In this document: positions 51,517 to 60,017 of the stretch, one piece after another
Layout: every line of letters begins with the position of its first letter
Numbering within the stretch: the first letter of the stretch is position 1
Source: UMGS1601 sp964617585
Lineage (GTDB): Bacteria; Bacillota; Clostridia; Oscillospirales; Ruminococcaceae
Assembly (NCBI GenBank): GCA_964617585.1
Contig: CAZTXS010000006.1
Location: 24,341 to 88,340, forward strand
Length of the DNA stretch: 64,000 nt
Direction of reading: 5' to 3'
The notes under the pieces: generated by a model
What the model saw: only the letters and a program-made list of their open reading frames with translations
The model's database searches: none
What the model was told of the DNA's origin: nothing
Position numbers and translations under genes: made by a program

Positions 51517-51543
51517 ACGCTCCTAAAAAGAAGCGTTCCTCCC
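51517..51543 (-). promoter_or_regulatory. SD-hairpin-start leader of the pyruvyltransferase-like gene
   Basis: GGGAGG (51538-51543), one A, stem ACGCTTC-TTTTTA-GGAGCGT with one G-U pair (51530-51536 and 51517-51523), then 10 nt to ATG 51506. With the hairpin the spacing is 11 nt, the same as for the purF paralogue. AGGAG in the second arm is an alternative but distant SD. Confidence 0.5.
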
Positions 51544-51545
51544 TA

Positions 51546-52844
51546 TTATTTTTTATGCGTTTCCAATGCGTTTCCGAAGGTGAGTTCAAGGATACGTTCG
51601 GTAGCGTGTCCGTCGCAGGAACACATAAATTTATTTTTAAAATCAGTTATCTGCTGTTTGTCGAACATAGTATCTATATTCTTTATATAGTTTATTATCT
51701 CTTCATTGGTTTTATAAACAGGACCCGGAGTAAGTTCGTCATAATTATAATAAAAACCCCTCCAATCCTGATATTCCTCTATATCGTATGCAAAGAAAAT
51801 AAGAGGGCGCTCAAAAAGCGAATATTCAAATACAAGCGATGAATAGTCCGAGATACATATGTCCGCTACGCATAAAAGCTCGTCTATCGTCATGTCGTTT
51901 GTCATGTCGCAGGCAAAGCTTCTGTATTCCTCAGGCACTTCGGGAAGAACCTTTACAATAGGATGGTGCTTGAATAAAAATACATATTCATCAGAAAGCT
52001 CTGCGCTGAACGCACCTAAATCTATCTCGTTTGACGTCTTAGCCTTTCTTACCCTTCCTCTGAACGTGGGAGCATATAAAATAACCTTTTTGCCCTTTGC
52101 CGAGGGCATAAGACTATATAGCTTATCAAACGCTTCCTTTATTGTGCTTTCCCTGAAAAATGCGTCAGTTCTTGAAACGCCTGTTGCAACAACCTCAGTG
52201 TCTTTATCCTTAAGCATCATTGCTTCCTCATAAGCCCAAATAACCTCCGGCGAGCTGACGGTAACATAATTGAGATTGCCGTAGAACGGATATTTCTCCA
52301 TAAATTCACGGTTTGAACCGAAAATCAAATCCGCAGTGGAAAAACCGAATTTTTTGAAAGCTCCGCAGCCATGCCAAAGCTGCGTAACGATTGTTTCTTT
52401 CCTCTTATTTATGCTGCTGAACGGTCTTGAAGCCTCGTCCAAAAAAACGTATTTGGCCGTTGCAACTTCCTTAACCATATCAATACAATTTTGCTCATAC
52501 TCTTCTTTTGAAACAAAAACGTCACGAAGCAAGCATATTTTCAAATCAAAATTATAATTCTTCTCAAGCGTATTATACACTTCGTTAAAGCTGTTTGAAA
52601 TAGTTTCATATCTGGGTTCTAAAAAAACTACTTTATTTTCATCTACAGGCATATCAAGACAGCCGGCATAAGCTTCGGGAAGAGTATGATGTAAAAACTC
52701 CTCCATATGCAGCTTATTGAGTATTTTTTGCCTTTCCTTTTTCTTTTTCTTGTTGTATTTAATAATCTGCTTTATAGGAAACAGCTTTTTAAGCTTCCAC
52801 CATAAATGATTTAACTTTAACGCTCTGATAATACTTTTCACCAT
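51546..52844 (-). CDS. CDP-glycerol/ribitol phosphotransferase (TagB/F-like) 1
   Basis: Membrane-associated transferase adding polyol-phosphate units to the growing wall polymer. Family segments TQLWHGCGAFKKFGFST, VTVSSPEVIWAYEEAM, TGVSRTDAFF, KKVILYAPTFRGRVRKAK, FLFKHHPIVK and CISDYSSLVFEYSLFERPLI (catalytic His and Asp-Tyr-Ser-Ser), ending in the SCDGHATERI motif. 432 aa with a long basic N terminus (KYNKKKKKERQKIL). ATG 52844 is 9 nt after AAGGAG. Very similar to the next gene, a probable tandem duplication. Confidence 0.9.
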   Translation of the reverse strand: MVKSIIRALKLNHLWWKLKKLFPIKQIIKYNKKKKKERQKILNKLHMEEFLHHTLPEAYAGCLDMPVDENKVVFLEPRYETISNSFNEVYNTLEKNYNFDLKICLLRDVFVSKEEYEQNCIDMVKEVATAKYVFLDEASRPFSSINKRKETIVTQLWHGCGAFKKFGFSTADLIFGSNREFMEKYPFYGNLNYVTVSSPEVIWAYEEAMMLKDKDTEVVATGVSRTDAFFRESTIKEAFDKLYSLMPSAKGKKVILYAPTFRGRVRKAKTSNEIDLGAFSAELSDEYVFLFKHHPIVKVLPEVPEEYRSFACDMTNDMTIDELLCVADICISDYSSLVFEYSLFERPLIFFAYDIEEYQDWRGFYYNYDELTPGPVYKTNEEIINYIKNIDTMFDKQQITDFKNKFMCSCDGHATERILELTFGNALETHKK

Positions 52845-52881
52845 TTAACTTATCTCCTTATTGTTCTGTTATCCTTAATCA

Positions 52882-54075
52882 TTAATCATTAAGCGCCAAA
52901 TCTATTATTCTTTCTGTGGCGTTACCGTCGCAGGCGCTCATAAATTTATCTCTGAACATAGTTACCTTACGTTTATCAAATCGCACATCTATATTTTTTA
53001 TATAGTCTATTATCTCTTCGTTTTCGGTAAAAACCGGCCCCGGAGTAAGCTCGTCATAGTCATAATAAAACCCTCTCCAGTCGTTATATTCTTCAATATC
53101 ATAAGCAAAGAATATAAGAGGACGTTCAAAAAGCGAATACTCAAATACCAGCGATGAATAATCGGAAATACATATATCCGCCGTACAAAGTAAATCCTCA
53201 ATCCCGGCCTTGCCTGATAAGTCGGAAGCAAAATCACCGTATCTTTCATCTATTTCCGGCGGATTCTTTACATAAGGGTGATGCTTTATTATTAAAACAT
53301 ATTCGTCAGAAAACGTCTCATAAAATTTCTCTATATCAACCATACCGGTTTTGGCCTGTCTTACCTTCCCCCTAAACGTGGGAGCATAGAGTATAACCTT
53401 TTTATCTCTTGCCCTCGGAAAAACAGAATAAACTCTTTCCTTGGCGCCGCTTATAAAATCTTTATCAAAGAACAAATCGGTTCTTGAAACTCCCGCAGGT
53501 ACGACACGGCTTTTAAACGCTTTGCAGTTCATAGCCTCCTCATACGCCCATACAACCTCGGGACTTGAAACAGTTATATACGATATGTTTTTATAATACG
53601 GATATTTGTACATTCTCTTTTCACTGTCGCCGAATTTTAGCAAAGCCGTTGAAAAACCGAACTTTTTAAAAGCTCCGCAGGCGTGCCAAATCTGTATAAG
53701 CCTCGTTTCTTTTCTAAGGTTGACGCAGCTAGTTATCTGACAGGCGTCGGTTATAAATACGGCTTTTGCATTGCTCATATCCTTAACGCAGGCAATACCT
53801 CTTTTCAGGCAGCCGAAAACTCCCAGTATCGTTTCGCCCAGAAGCTGATATGAAATTTTAATATCTCTGCGTTCCTTAAGCTTTTTATCCAGAACCGCAT
53901 AGCTGTCGGTCAGCTTAAGAGAACGGACTTCAATAAGAACCACCTTTTTGTTATCTATAGGCTTATTCTTATTAATTGCGTATATAAAAGGATATATCAC
54001 TTTTAGGGTCGCAAATTTATATATCCTTGAAGCTATTTTATTATAATATTTTGAAAAGAACCGCTTTATCTCCAT
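52882..54075 (-). CDS. CDP-glycerol/ribitol phosphotransferase (TagB/F-like) 2
   Basis: 397-aa paralogue of the preceding entry: IQIWHACGAFKKFGFSTALL, VPAGVSRTDLFFDKDF, VILYAPTFRGKVRQAKTG, IIKHHPYVK, CISDYSSLVFEYSLFERPLI, SACDGNATERI. The C-terminal ~120 residues are nearly identical to paralogue 1, while N-terminal parts differ, consistent with duplication and divergence for priming versus polymerising roles (inference). ATG 54075, AAAGGA upstream. N-terminal segment amphipathic with a hydrophobic stretch (LKVIYPFIYAI). Confidence 0.9.
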   Translation of the reverse strand: MEIKRFFSKYYNKIASRIYKFATLKVIYPFIYAINKNKPIDNKKVVLIEVRSLKLTDSYAVLDKKLKERRDIKISYQLLGETILGVFGCLKRGIACVKDMSNAKAVFITDACQITSCVNLRKETRLIQIWHACGAFKKFGFSTALLKFGDSEKRMYKYPYYKNISYITVSSPEVVWAYEEAMNCKAFKSRVVPAGVSRTDLFFDKDFISGAKERVYSVFPRARDKKVILYAPTFRGKVRQAKTGMVDIEKFYETFSDEYVLIIKHHPYVKNPPEIDERYGDFASDLSGKAGIEDLLCTADICISDYSSLVFEYSLFERPLIFFAYDIEEYNDWRGFYYDYDELTPGPVFTENEEIIDYIKNIDVRFDKRKVTMFRDKFMSACDGNATERIIDLALND

Positions 54076-54111
54076 ACTGTATAATCCTTTTCTGAAAATT
54101 TACCCCTTAAT

Positions 54112-55137
54112 CTATTCCTCCCAAATCATAACCGTTTTTCCGATAAGCTTATGAATATCCGTTTCAAAGGCTTGGGAAATATCCTTGACATCCCGAACCT
54201 TCATTACAGTTCCCACTATATTTTCCAAATAAGAAACCACCTCGGGTTTTTCCTTATAAAGCTCAATCAAGCCGACAAAATCACGCCGTCCGCTTCTTGA
54301 GCTTCCGAATATAATAAGACCCTTTTCAAGCACCATTCTTGTATTTATGGGAGCCAAATCCTCGGATACTCCCAAAATTGAAATAGTACCCTCCGGATTT
54401 ATATAATCGATAATCTGATTTATAGCTCTGTGAGCAGCGCCGCCGCCCACACATTCAAACGCATGGTCAAGCTCTAAATCATCGGGAATTTTATTTATCA
54501 GATAGGTTTCGTCTGCAAAGGTGAAATCATTAAGCTTTGATTCATTGATTCCGAACACATACATTTTAATTTCAGGATGCAGGCTCTTTAAAAGAAGCGA
54601 TGTTATATAACCTAAATTCCCGTCGCCCCAAACGCCTATTTTATTTCTTCTTTTATGAGAAAATCTATAGAATCTGTCTATTGCATGATAGCTTACGCTG
54701 ACAATTTCGGTAAAAGCCGCAACCGTCTTGTTTATCCCCTTAGGCAAAAGAACAAGCCTGTCCGCAGTAGTTTCAATATATTCCTGTAAAAAGCCGTCGA
54801 AGCCGCTTGCTCTGAATTTACTTGATCTAAGATAGTTTTCGGCAATTATTTCGTCAACTTCCTCAGGAACATTAGGTATCATAACTACCTCATCGCCGAC
54901 TTGAAAGGCGCCTGTCGGGTCAAAAACTACCCTTCCTATTCCCTCGTGTATAAGCGCCATGGGAAGCTTCTTTGAAAGAACCTCTTCGCTTCTGAGTCCC
55001 TGATAGTATCTTTGGTCAGCATTACATATCGACAAATGCGTAGGTCTGACTATAACATGCTTTCCGTCGAGTGTAATATCCTTAAATAATATATCAAGCT
55101 GTCTGGGTTTCTTTAGCTGATAAACGGTATTAAGCAT
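54112..55137 (-). CDS. tarJ: Ribulose-5-phosphate reductase TarJ-like
   Basis: Zinc-type medium-chain dehydrogenase making ribitol-5-phosphate from ribulose-5-phosphate with NADPH. VRPTHLSICNADQRYYQG (zinc-site cysteine), LIHEGIGRVVFDPTG, NKIGVWGDGNLGYITSLLLK (nucleotide-binding) and FECVGGGAAHRAINQIIDYI. 341 aa. ATG 55137 overlaps the tarI end, with GGAGG there. With TarI it makes CDP-ribitol, so the polymer probably contains ribitol-phosphate. Confidence 0.9.
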   Translation of the reverse strand: MLNTVYQLKKPRQLDILFKDITLDGKHVIVRPTHLSICNADQRYYQGLRSEEVLSKKLPMALIHEGIGRVVFDPTGAFQVGDEVVMIPNVPEEVDEIIAENYLRSSKFRASGFDGFLQEYIETTADRLVLLPKGINKTVAAFTEIVSVSYHAIDRFYRFSHKRRNKIGVWGDGNLGYITSLLLKSLHPEIKMYVFGINESKLNDFTFADETYLINKIPDDLELDHAFECVGGGAAHRAINQIIDYINPEGTISILGVSEDLAPINTRMVLEKGLIIFGSSRSGRRDFVGLIELYKEKPEVVSYLENIVGTVMKVRDVKDISQAFETDIHKLIGKTVMIWEE

Positions 55138-55138
55138 A

Positions 55139-55852
55139 TTACTTTTCGCCTCCTAACAGAGATTCGGCCACTCTCAAGTCGTAAGGATAGGTTATTTTTA
55201 TATTAAATACCTCTCCGTCCACAAGATGTATCTTCTCGCCCTTCAGAACTAAAATCTTACAGGCGTCTGTAAGAGCCGTTTTTTCATCGTCCGTCAGAGA
55301 GTTGTAAAGCCCTCTGAGCATATGAGCCTTAAATGTCTGAGGAGTCTGTCCCTGATACATTTTCGACCTGTCGGGAATATCCGTTATAAACTGATTATTT
55401 GTGCTTTCAACTATTGTATCAGTCGCAGGAATTACCGTATCGCAAGCTCCGTATTCCTTAGCATATCTGACGTTTTCCTCTAAAATTCTGTGCGTTACAA
55501 AAGGTCTTACGGAATCATGAGTAACAATAATGGTTTCTTCGTCCAAACAGCCCTGCTCGTCTATATATTTAATAGAATTCATAATAGTTTCGTTTCTTGT
55601 GGCACCGCCTTCTAAAACTACTACGTTATCGCTGACCGGAATAAATTTCTTTATAAGATCCTGAGTATGGTTAATCCACTGCTTCGGAGAAAGAACCAAA
55701 ATCTCATCAAACTCCTGACAAACAACGAATTTTTCAATAGTGTGAATAATGATAGGCTTACCGCCTACCTCCATAAACTGCTTAGGCTTTTCAACATTCC
55801 CCATTCTGGTGCCTTTTCCGCCGGCAAGAACTACTCCGTATACGTTTTTCAT
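55139..55852 (-). CDS. tarI: Ribitol-5-phosphate cytidylyltransferase TarI
   Basis: Makes CDP-ribitol from CTP and ribitol-5-phosphate. YGVVLAGGKGTRMGNVEKPKQF (CTP loop), VVCQEFDEILVLSPKQWI, VTHDSVRPFVTHRI and GQTPQTFKAHMLRGLY match the IspD/TarI family; association with TarJ and TagB/F genes favours TarI over IspD. 237 aa. GGAGG 7-8 nt before ATG 55852. Confidence 0.92.
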   Translation of the reverse strand: MKNVYGVVLAGGKGTRMGNVEKPKQFMEVGGKPIIIHTIEKFVVCQEFDEILVLSPKQWINHTQDLIKKFIPVSDNVVVLEGGATRNETIMNSIKYIDEQGCLDEETIIVTHDSVRPFVTHRILEENVRYAKEYGACDTVIPATDTIVESTNNQFITDIPDRSKMYQGQTPQTFKAHMLRGLYNSLTDDEKTALTDACKILVLKGEKIHLVDGEVFNIKITYPYDLRVAESLLGGEK

Positions 55853-55886
55853 TAATTATCCTCCATTCCACGCAAAGCTTATGGCT

Positions 55887-57095
55887 TTACAATGTGTTAT
55901 TATTTTTATCTCTTAATTCTTTAATTAAATCCATAACCCTATCCGTTGCGTTTCCATCGCAGGCGGTCATATATTTATTTAAAAATTCCTCCGCCGCCTT
56001 TTTATTGAAGCTTTCCTCTGCGGCCTTAACAGCCTGCAAATTCAGACTTTCCGAATCTCTGACTATTTCGGCGGGCATATCCTCGATATCCAAATAGAAG
56101 CCTCTTTGAGCAGAATACTCATCCAAATCGGGTGCAAATATTAATATCGGTTTTTTAAACAATGCATATTCATATATAACGGACGAATAATCGGTTATAA
56201 GAATATCTGTTACAGGAAATATCCTTTCAGTGGGAAGATCAGATTCCGTTTCAGCTATAACCGGCTTTTTCATATGCGGATGAGATTTTGTTACCAAATA
56301 CCATTCGCTGCTGTCAACAAGCTTTTCGGCCAAGTTTACAACGGCTTCGTCCCCGACTAAATACGGATGAGACGCATTACCTCTGAAAGTCGGCGCCCAT
56401 AAGACTACCTTTTTGCCTTTAGCGTTAGGATTTTCCTCATAAAAAAGCCTTTCCGAATCGCTTATAAAATCCTTGTCGAAATATTTGTCGGTACGGCTTA
56501 TGCCGATCGGTCTGAAAACACTTTCATCAAGCTTCATTGCGGTGGAAAACGGTTTAATACACTCCTCGGACGAAACGGTAACTGCGTCATAATTCCTGTA
56601 AACGTTTCCTTTATAATATTCGGGAATATCCCCCGAAGTATCATAGCCGAATTTTTTGAACGCTCCGCACCCGTGCCAAAGCTGAATCACCGAGGTTCCC
56701 TTACGCTTTCTGCACGAGGACACCGGCAGAAAATTATCGCAGATAATTACAAACTCGGATTTTGCATAAAGCTTCATGAAGTTGATAGAATATTTAAGAC
56801 TTTTAAAACCCGAACAGCTTCCGAAGTCATGATAAAACTCAATTACCTCAAACTCGTTCTCTTTAATTATTCTTTTGAGAAGCTCTCTCATGCTTTCCGG
56901 ACATTTGTCATGATGAGCGTCGGCAAATATCATCAGGCCTTTATTCACAGGTTTTATTTTTGCAAAAAAATAAGCAAGCGGCAATATAACGTTTTGTATG
57001 AACATTTTTAAACACTGCTTAAAAAAGAATTTAATATCATCACCTGCTTCTCTCAGATTTTGCTTTAATTTTTGGTTTATTTTTCTAACATACAC
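55887..57095 (-). CDS. CDP-glycerol/ribitol phosphotransferase (TagB/F-like) 3
   Basis: 402-aa third member: VIQLWHGCGAFKKFGYDTSG, VTVSSEECIKPFSTAM, IGISRTDKYFDKDF, VVLWAPTFRGNASHPY, VTKSHPHMKK, ILITDYSSVIYEYALFKKPI, ACDGNATDRVMDL. First gene of the cluster. The start is uncertain: GTG 57095 lies only about 9 nt after the -10 hexamer, so it would be nearly leaderless; the next in-frame ATG is at 57005 (MFIQNVILPLAYF) without a good SD. Divergence from paralogues 1 and 2 suggests a distinct step, such as primase. Confidence 0.87.
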   Translation of the reverse strand: MYVRKINQKLKQNLREAGDDIKFFFKQCLKMFIQNVILPLAYFFAKIKPVNKGLMIFADAHHDKCPESMRELLKRIIKENEFEVIEFYHDFGSCSGFKSLKYSINFMKLYAKSEFVIICDNFLPVSSCRKRKGTSVIQLWHGCGAFKKFGYDTSGDIPEYYKGNVYRNYDAVTVSSEECIKPFSTAMKLDESVFRPIGISRTDKYFDKDFISDSERLFYEENPNAKGKKVVLWAPTFRGNASHPYLVGDEAVVNLAEKLVDSSEWYLVTKSHPHMKKPVIAETESDLPTERIFPVTDILITDYSSVIYEYALFKKPILIFAPDLDEYSAQRGFYLDIEDMPAEIVRDSESLNLQAVKAAEESFNKKAAEEFLNKYMTACDGNATDRVMDLIKELRDKNNNTL

Positions 57096-57103
57096 TTGAT
57101 AGT

Positions 57104-57132
57104 ATTATACAACAATATATATCAAAAGTCAA
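57104..57132 (-). promoter_or_regulatory. Promoter of the wall-polymer cluster
   Basis: Minus strand TTGACT (57127-57132), 17-nt spacer, TATAAT (57104-57109). The start site would be about 57097, at the GTG of the first gene. It may drive the whole cluster down to 43.9 kb. Confidence 0.65.
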
Positions 57133-57224
57133 CAAATCAGGCTTTTTTAACCCGACTTTTACACAATATATTGTAACCTTGCGCCGCATACTGTATCTAC
57201 ATATCATTTTAAGGCAAAAAGATT

Positions 57225-57326
57225 ATAACTTAGGAAAGATGTCCGCCGCCTCTATATGCGGGTTCCATTACACGGTCGGCATTGCCGATACTTGACGCAT
57301 TGAATGACGGGCAAGCCCTTATTGAA
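57225..57326 (-). repeat. Intergenic repeat family 1, copy 6
   Basis: ATAACTTAGGAAAGATG...GGGCAAGCCCTTATTGAA, 102 bp. It carries a damaged GC-rich hairpin (CCGCC-TCTATA-TGCGG) and the GGTCGGCA-TTG-CCGA module, and lacks the GGTCAGTAG hairpin. Upstream of the wall-polymer promoter. Confidence 0.88.
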
Positions 57327-57349
57327 CTTATTATTTGATTTTTACACAA

Positions 57350-57400
57350 ATAAATACCGCAAAAAACAAAAAACAGCAAAGAACTTAATCCTTGCTGTTT
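57350..57400 (-). terminator. Terminator after the GGDEF gene
   Basis: AAACAGCAA (57392-57400 on the minus strand) pairs with TTGCTGTTT (57371-57379), followed by TTTTTTGTTTTTT. Between repeat copies 6 and 7. The gap 57096-57580 holds only promoter, two repeats and this terminator; a short open frame across copy 6 is not coding. Confidence 0.85.
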
Positions 57401-57427
57401 CGCTTCTTTCACGAAAAAATTTAAAAT

Positions 57428-57567
57428 ATAACTAAGGCAAAACGTCCCCCCCAGCCTCTATAGTCAGGTTCCATTACCCGTTCAGTAGCGGGATTCAATC
57501 CCCTTCTGAACGGCCGGTCGGCAATGCCGACCCTTGATGCGTTTATGACGGGCAAGCCCTTATTGAA
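57428..57567 (-). repeat. Intergenic repeat family 1, copy 7 (full length)
   Basis: ATAACTAAGGCAAAACGTCC...GGGCAAGCCCTTATTGAA, 140 bp, with CCGTTCAGTAGCGGG...CTTCTGAACGG and GGTCGGCA-A-TGCCGACC hairpins. Its GC-rich hairpin is decayed (CAGCC-TCTATA-GTCAGG). TTCAATAAGG end is 13 nt after the GGDEF gene stop. Confidence 0.9.
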
Positions 57568-57580
57568 AATCAATTAACTT

Positions 57581-59500
57581 TTAATCTCTTCTGGAACCCC
57601 GAAAGTTTTTTGATTCCGCCTTTTTTATGTACATCTCTTTATCGGCTCTGAACATCAAAGCGTCTATATCTATATTATCATTGATTTTTGCATAGGAAAT
57701 TCCCAGACTTGCGCCGACGTCATATTCCTTATAACGGCGGTTGTTAAAATCTTTTATCATATTGCTGAAATGTTCGGAAAATTCGCTTACTCTCTTCCCG
57801 TCCTGCTCATCAGCCATGGCAACAACAAACTCATCTCCCCCGAATCTGGCGCAGATTCCTCCGCTTCCAGCACAGGTTTCAGCGATTCTTGCAATGGTTT
57901 TTATAGCATAATCTCCCTCATTGTGTCCGAAAGTATCGTTTATATACTTCAGTTTATTAATATCGATTGAAAAAACATACAGCCATTGATCGTTACCGAT
58001 TTCGTCATTTATAATCTTATCATATTCCTGGAAAAATCCCCTTCGGTTATATACGCCTGTCAGCGGATCATGACAATAGAGGTCGTTAAGCCTTTTATTC
58101 ATTGCAATCAGATGCGTCTGATTCAAAATAGTATCAAGAGCCTGTTCAAAATTAATTGTCAGCTCATATAAACGCTGAAAATTAACCGATTCCATTTCAA
58201 AGCCTATTGCGAGATAACCGAAAACCTTCTGCTGGCTGTGTAAAGGCACAAACAGAAGCTGATTGTTGATGTTTTGTATTTCCTTCATATTCGGAAGAAT
58301 ATCTTTCCTTTTAAACTCAGTAAAAGGAACTTTATAATCATCCTTTACAGACTGACACATAAGCATCATGATATCATTTTTAAGCATAGCGTCGCCGGAA
58401 ATATAAATCAGGTCTGAGTTTTCAAAGAATTTTGCATTAAGACATACGGATATGCTTTCACATTCACGTTTCATCAAATACGGCTTAACTGCATAAGGTA
58501 TTTCGTCAATAGTTATTCCGTCAGTCAGATTGACAACCATTTCGTTAATATACGTCTGGTTAAATTTGAATTCTCCTAACTGAGTATAGAGATTTTCAAT
58601 GTGAACATTTGCATTATTGGAATAAACCTTTTCACATCCGCACGACTGTGAATACAAAGCCTCATATTCAATATAAAACTTCTTCTCATCGGGCGGATTG
58701 CCGTCAATTATCCTCTTGACAATATCAGAAACAACCTTGCCCGCTTTGGATTTATCATTATATGCCGTTGTTATCCTCGGCGTATAGTATTTTCCGAAAT
58801 CAATCCCGTCAAATCCGGTAACAATAACATCATCCGGAACCTTTATGCCATGATCTGACAACGTAGAGCATACCGAAATAGCCATTGAATCGTTTGCGCA
58901 TATTATAGCCTCGGGAAGCTCCGAGTTGTTTTTAAGCATTTCCTCACAGGCAAGTCTGGCAGGAAATTCCCAAAAGTCGCCGTATAAAATCCAATCCTCA
59001 CGGACAGGAATATTATGATCGGTCATAACCTGCTTAAAGGTTTTTATTCTCTCATCGGAAAAAGCATTATTACGCATACCTGTCATAAACGCAACCTTAG
59101 TGCATTTATGAACCTCCAAAACATGAGCGATTATCTTTTCAATACAATAGTAATCAAAAAGCACATTATAACATCCGTCAATTTCTTTATCGACAGATAT
59201 AACCGGTACGTTAGAACTTACGGATTTTTGTATAATGCTGTTTAAAACAGTTTCATCCTTTATGGTTTCAGACAAAATGACAAGAGCCTTTATTTTTTTA
59301 TAATCGATAAGATCAAAAATACTCTGTTCACCGAAATCATTATTATCTTTGTTGTAAAGATCGGTGAAAACATTAAAAATATGCAGATAAAATCCATTCT
59401 CATCAGCGTTTTTACACAAAGAGGACAGAAAATCCTTATGTGCTTCGTCATGTATTTTTGACAGACAAACTGCAACTATAGGTTTATCAGACTTAAACAA
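57581..59500 (-). CDS. GGDEF protein with LacI-type sensor domain
   Basis: Predicted cytoplasmic diguanylate cyclase. Residues 1-~285 resemble the periplasmic-binding-protein-like sugar-sensing domain of LacI regulators (IVAVCLSKIHDEAHKDFL, AIICANDSMAISVCSTL, DDVIVTGFDGIDFG, ITTAYNDKSKAG) without a helix-turn-helix. A middle GAF-like region (~300-470) follows, then GGDEF (HDPLTGVYNRRGFF, NDTFGHNEGDYAI, ARFGGDEFVVAM). The active-site motif is intact; no RxxD inhibitory site precedes it. No signal peptide or membrane segment. TTG 59500, 9 nt after GAGGAG. 639 aa, monocistronic. Confidence 0.9.
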   Translation of the reverse strand: MFKSDKPIVAVCLSKIHDEAHKDFLSSLCKNADENGFYLHIFNVFTDLYNKDNNDFGEQSIFDLIDYKKIKALVILSETIKDETVLNSIIQKSVSSNVPVISVDKEIDGCYNVLFDYYCIEKIIAHVLEVHKCTKVAFMTGMRNNAFSDERIKTFKQVMTDHNIPVREDWILYGDFWEFPARLACEEMLKNNSELPEAIICANDSMAISVCSTLSDHGIKVPDDVIVTGFDGIDFGKYYTPRITTAYNDKSKAGKVVSDIVKRIIDGNPPDEKKFYIEYEALYSQSCGCEKVYSNNANVHIENLYTQLGEFKFNQTYINEMVVNLTDGITIDEIPYAVKPYLMKRECESISVCLNAKFFENSDLIYISGDAMLKNDIMMLMCQSVKDDYKVPFTEFKRKDILPNMKEIQNINNQLLFVPLHSQQKVFGYLAIGFEMESVNFQRLYELTINFEQALDTILNQTHLIAMNKRLNDLYCHDPLTGVYNRRGFFQEYDKIINDEIGNDQWLYVFSIDINKLKYINDTFGHNEGDYAIKTIARIAETCAGSGGICARFGGDEFVVAMADEQDGKRVSEFSEHFSNMIKDFNNRRYKEYDVGASLGISYAKINDNIDIDALMFRADKEMYIKKAESKNFRGSRRD

Positions 59501-59547
59501 AAACTTTCGCTCCTCTCAAATAAAATTATGTTATTTCGGTTTAACTA

Positions 59548-59576
59548 AGTATAACATTTTTCAATAAAAATTTCAA
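59548..59576 (-). promoter_or_regulatory. Promoter of the GGDEF gene
   Basis: Minus strand TTGAAA (59571-59576), 17-nt spacer, TATACT (59548-59553) with TGT extended -10. The AT-rich stretch 59577-59803 shows no gene. Confidence 0.6.
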
Positions 59577-59803
59577 TAAGAAATAAATTTGCTGTAAATA
59601 CAGACATGAATTTTGTGACTTTTGCACAAAAAACTTAGTTTATTTTTTTGTTGAATGTGCTTAACTTATTTATTTCTAATACTAATTTAGCACAGAAATA
59701 TTAATAAATTTATTAAAAAATATAAATCTTCTGCAGGATGTTGCAAATGTAATGTCAGTTGTACAAAATAGCCTAATAAATTTCTGACAATAATAGCCTT
59801 ATG

Positions 59804-59946
59804 ATAAGCTGGCAAGATGTCCCCCCCCGCTTCTATAGACGGAGGGTTCCATTACCCGGTCAATAGCGGATATAATACCCTACTGACCGGCTGGTCGGCA
59901 CTGACGACGCTTGACGCTTTGAATGACGGTCAAGCCCTTATTGGAA
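59804..59946 (-). repeat. Intergenic repeat family 1, copy 8 (full length)
   Basis: ATAAGCTGGCAAGATGTCCCC...GGTCAAGCCCTTATTGGAA, 143 bp, with CCGGTCAATAGCGG...CCTACTGACCGG and GGTCGGCACTGACGACG modules and CGC-TTCTATA-GACGG. More decayed at both ends than other copies. Between divergent genes, 25 nt upstream of the mgtE promoter. Confidence 0.88.
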
Positions 59947-59970
59947 GCAAAAGAACGTAATCACAGCGTC

Positions 59971-59999
59971 TTGACATTTTTCGTTGTATAACATATAAT
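59971..59999 (+). promoter_or_regulatory. Consensus sigma-A promoter of the mgtE transcript
   Basis: TTGACA (59971-59976), 17-nt spacer, TATAAT (59994-59999): both hexamers perfect. The M-box starts about 12 nt after the start site. Confidence 0.85.
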
Positions 60000-60017
60000 A
60001 ATATTGTTAATAAAATA

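Noticed and set aside
57230..57412. 60-codon minus-strand frame across repeat copy 6
   Set aside because: Encoded by the repeat and the neighbouring terminator; not conserved between copies, so not a protein.
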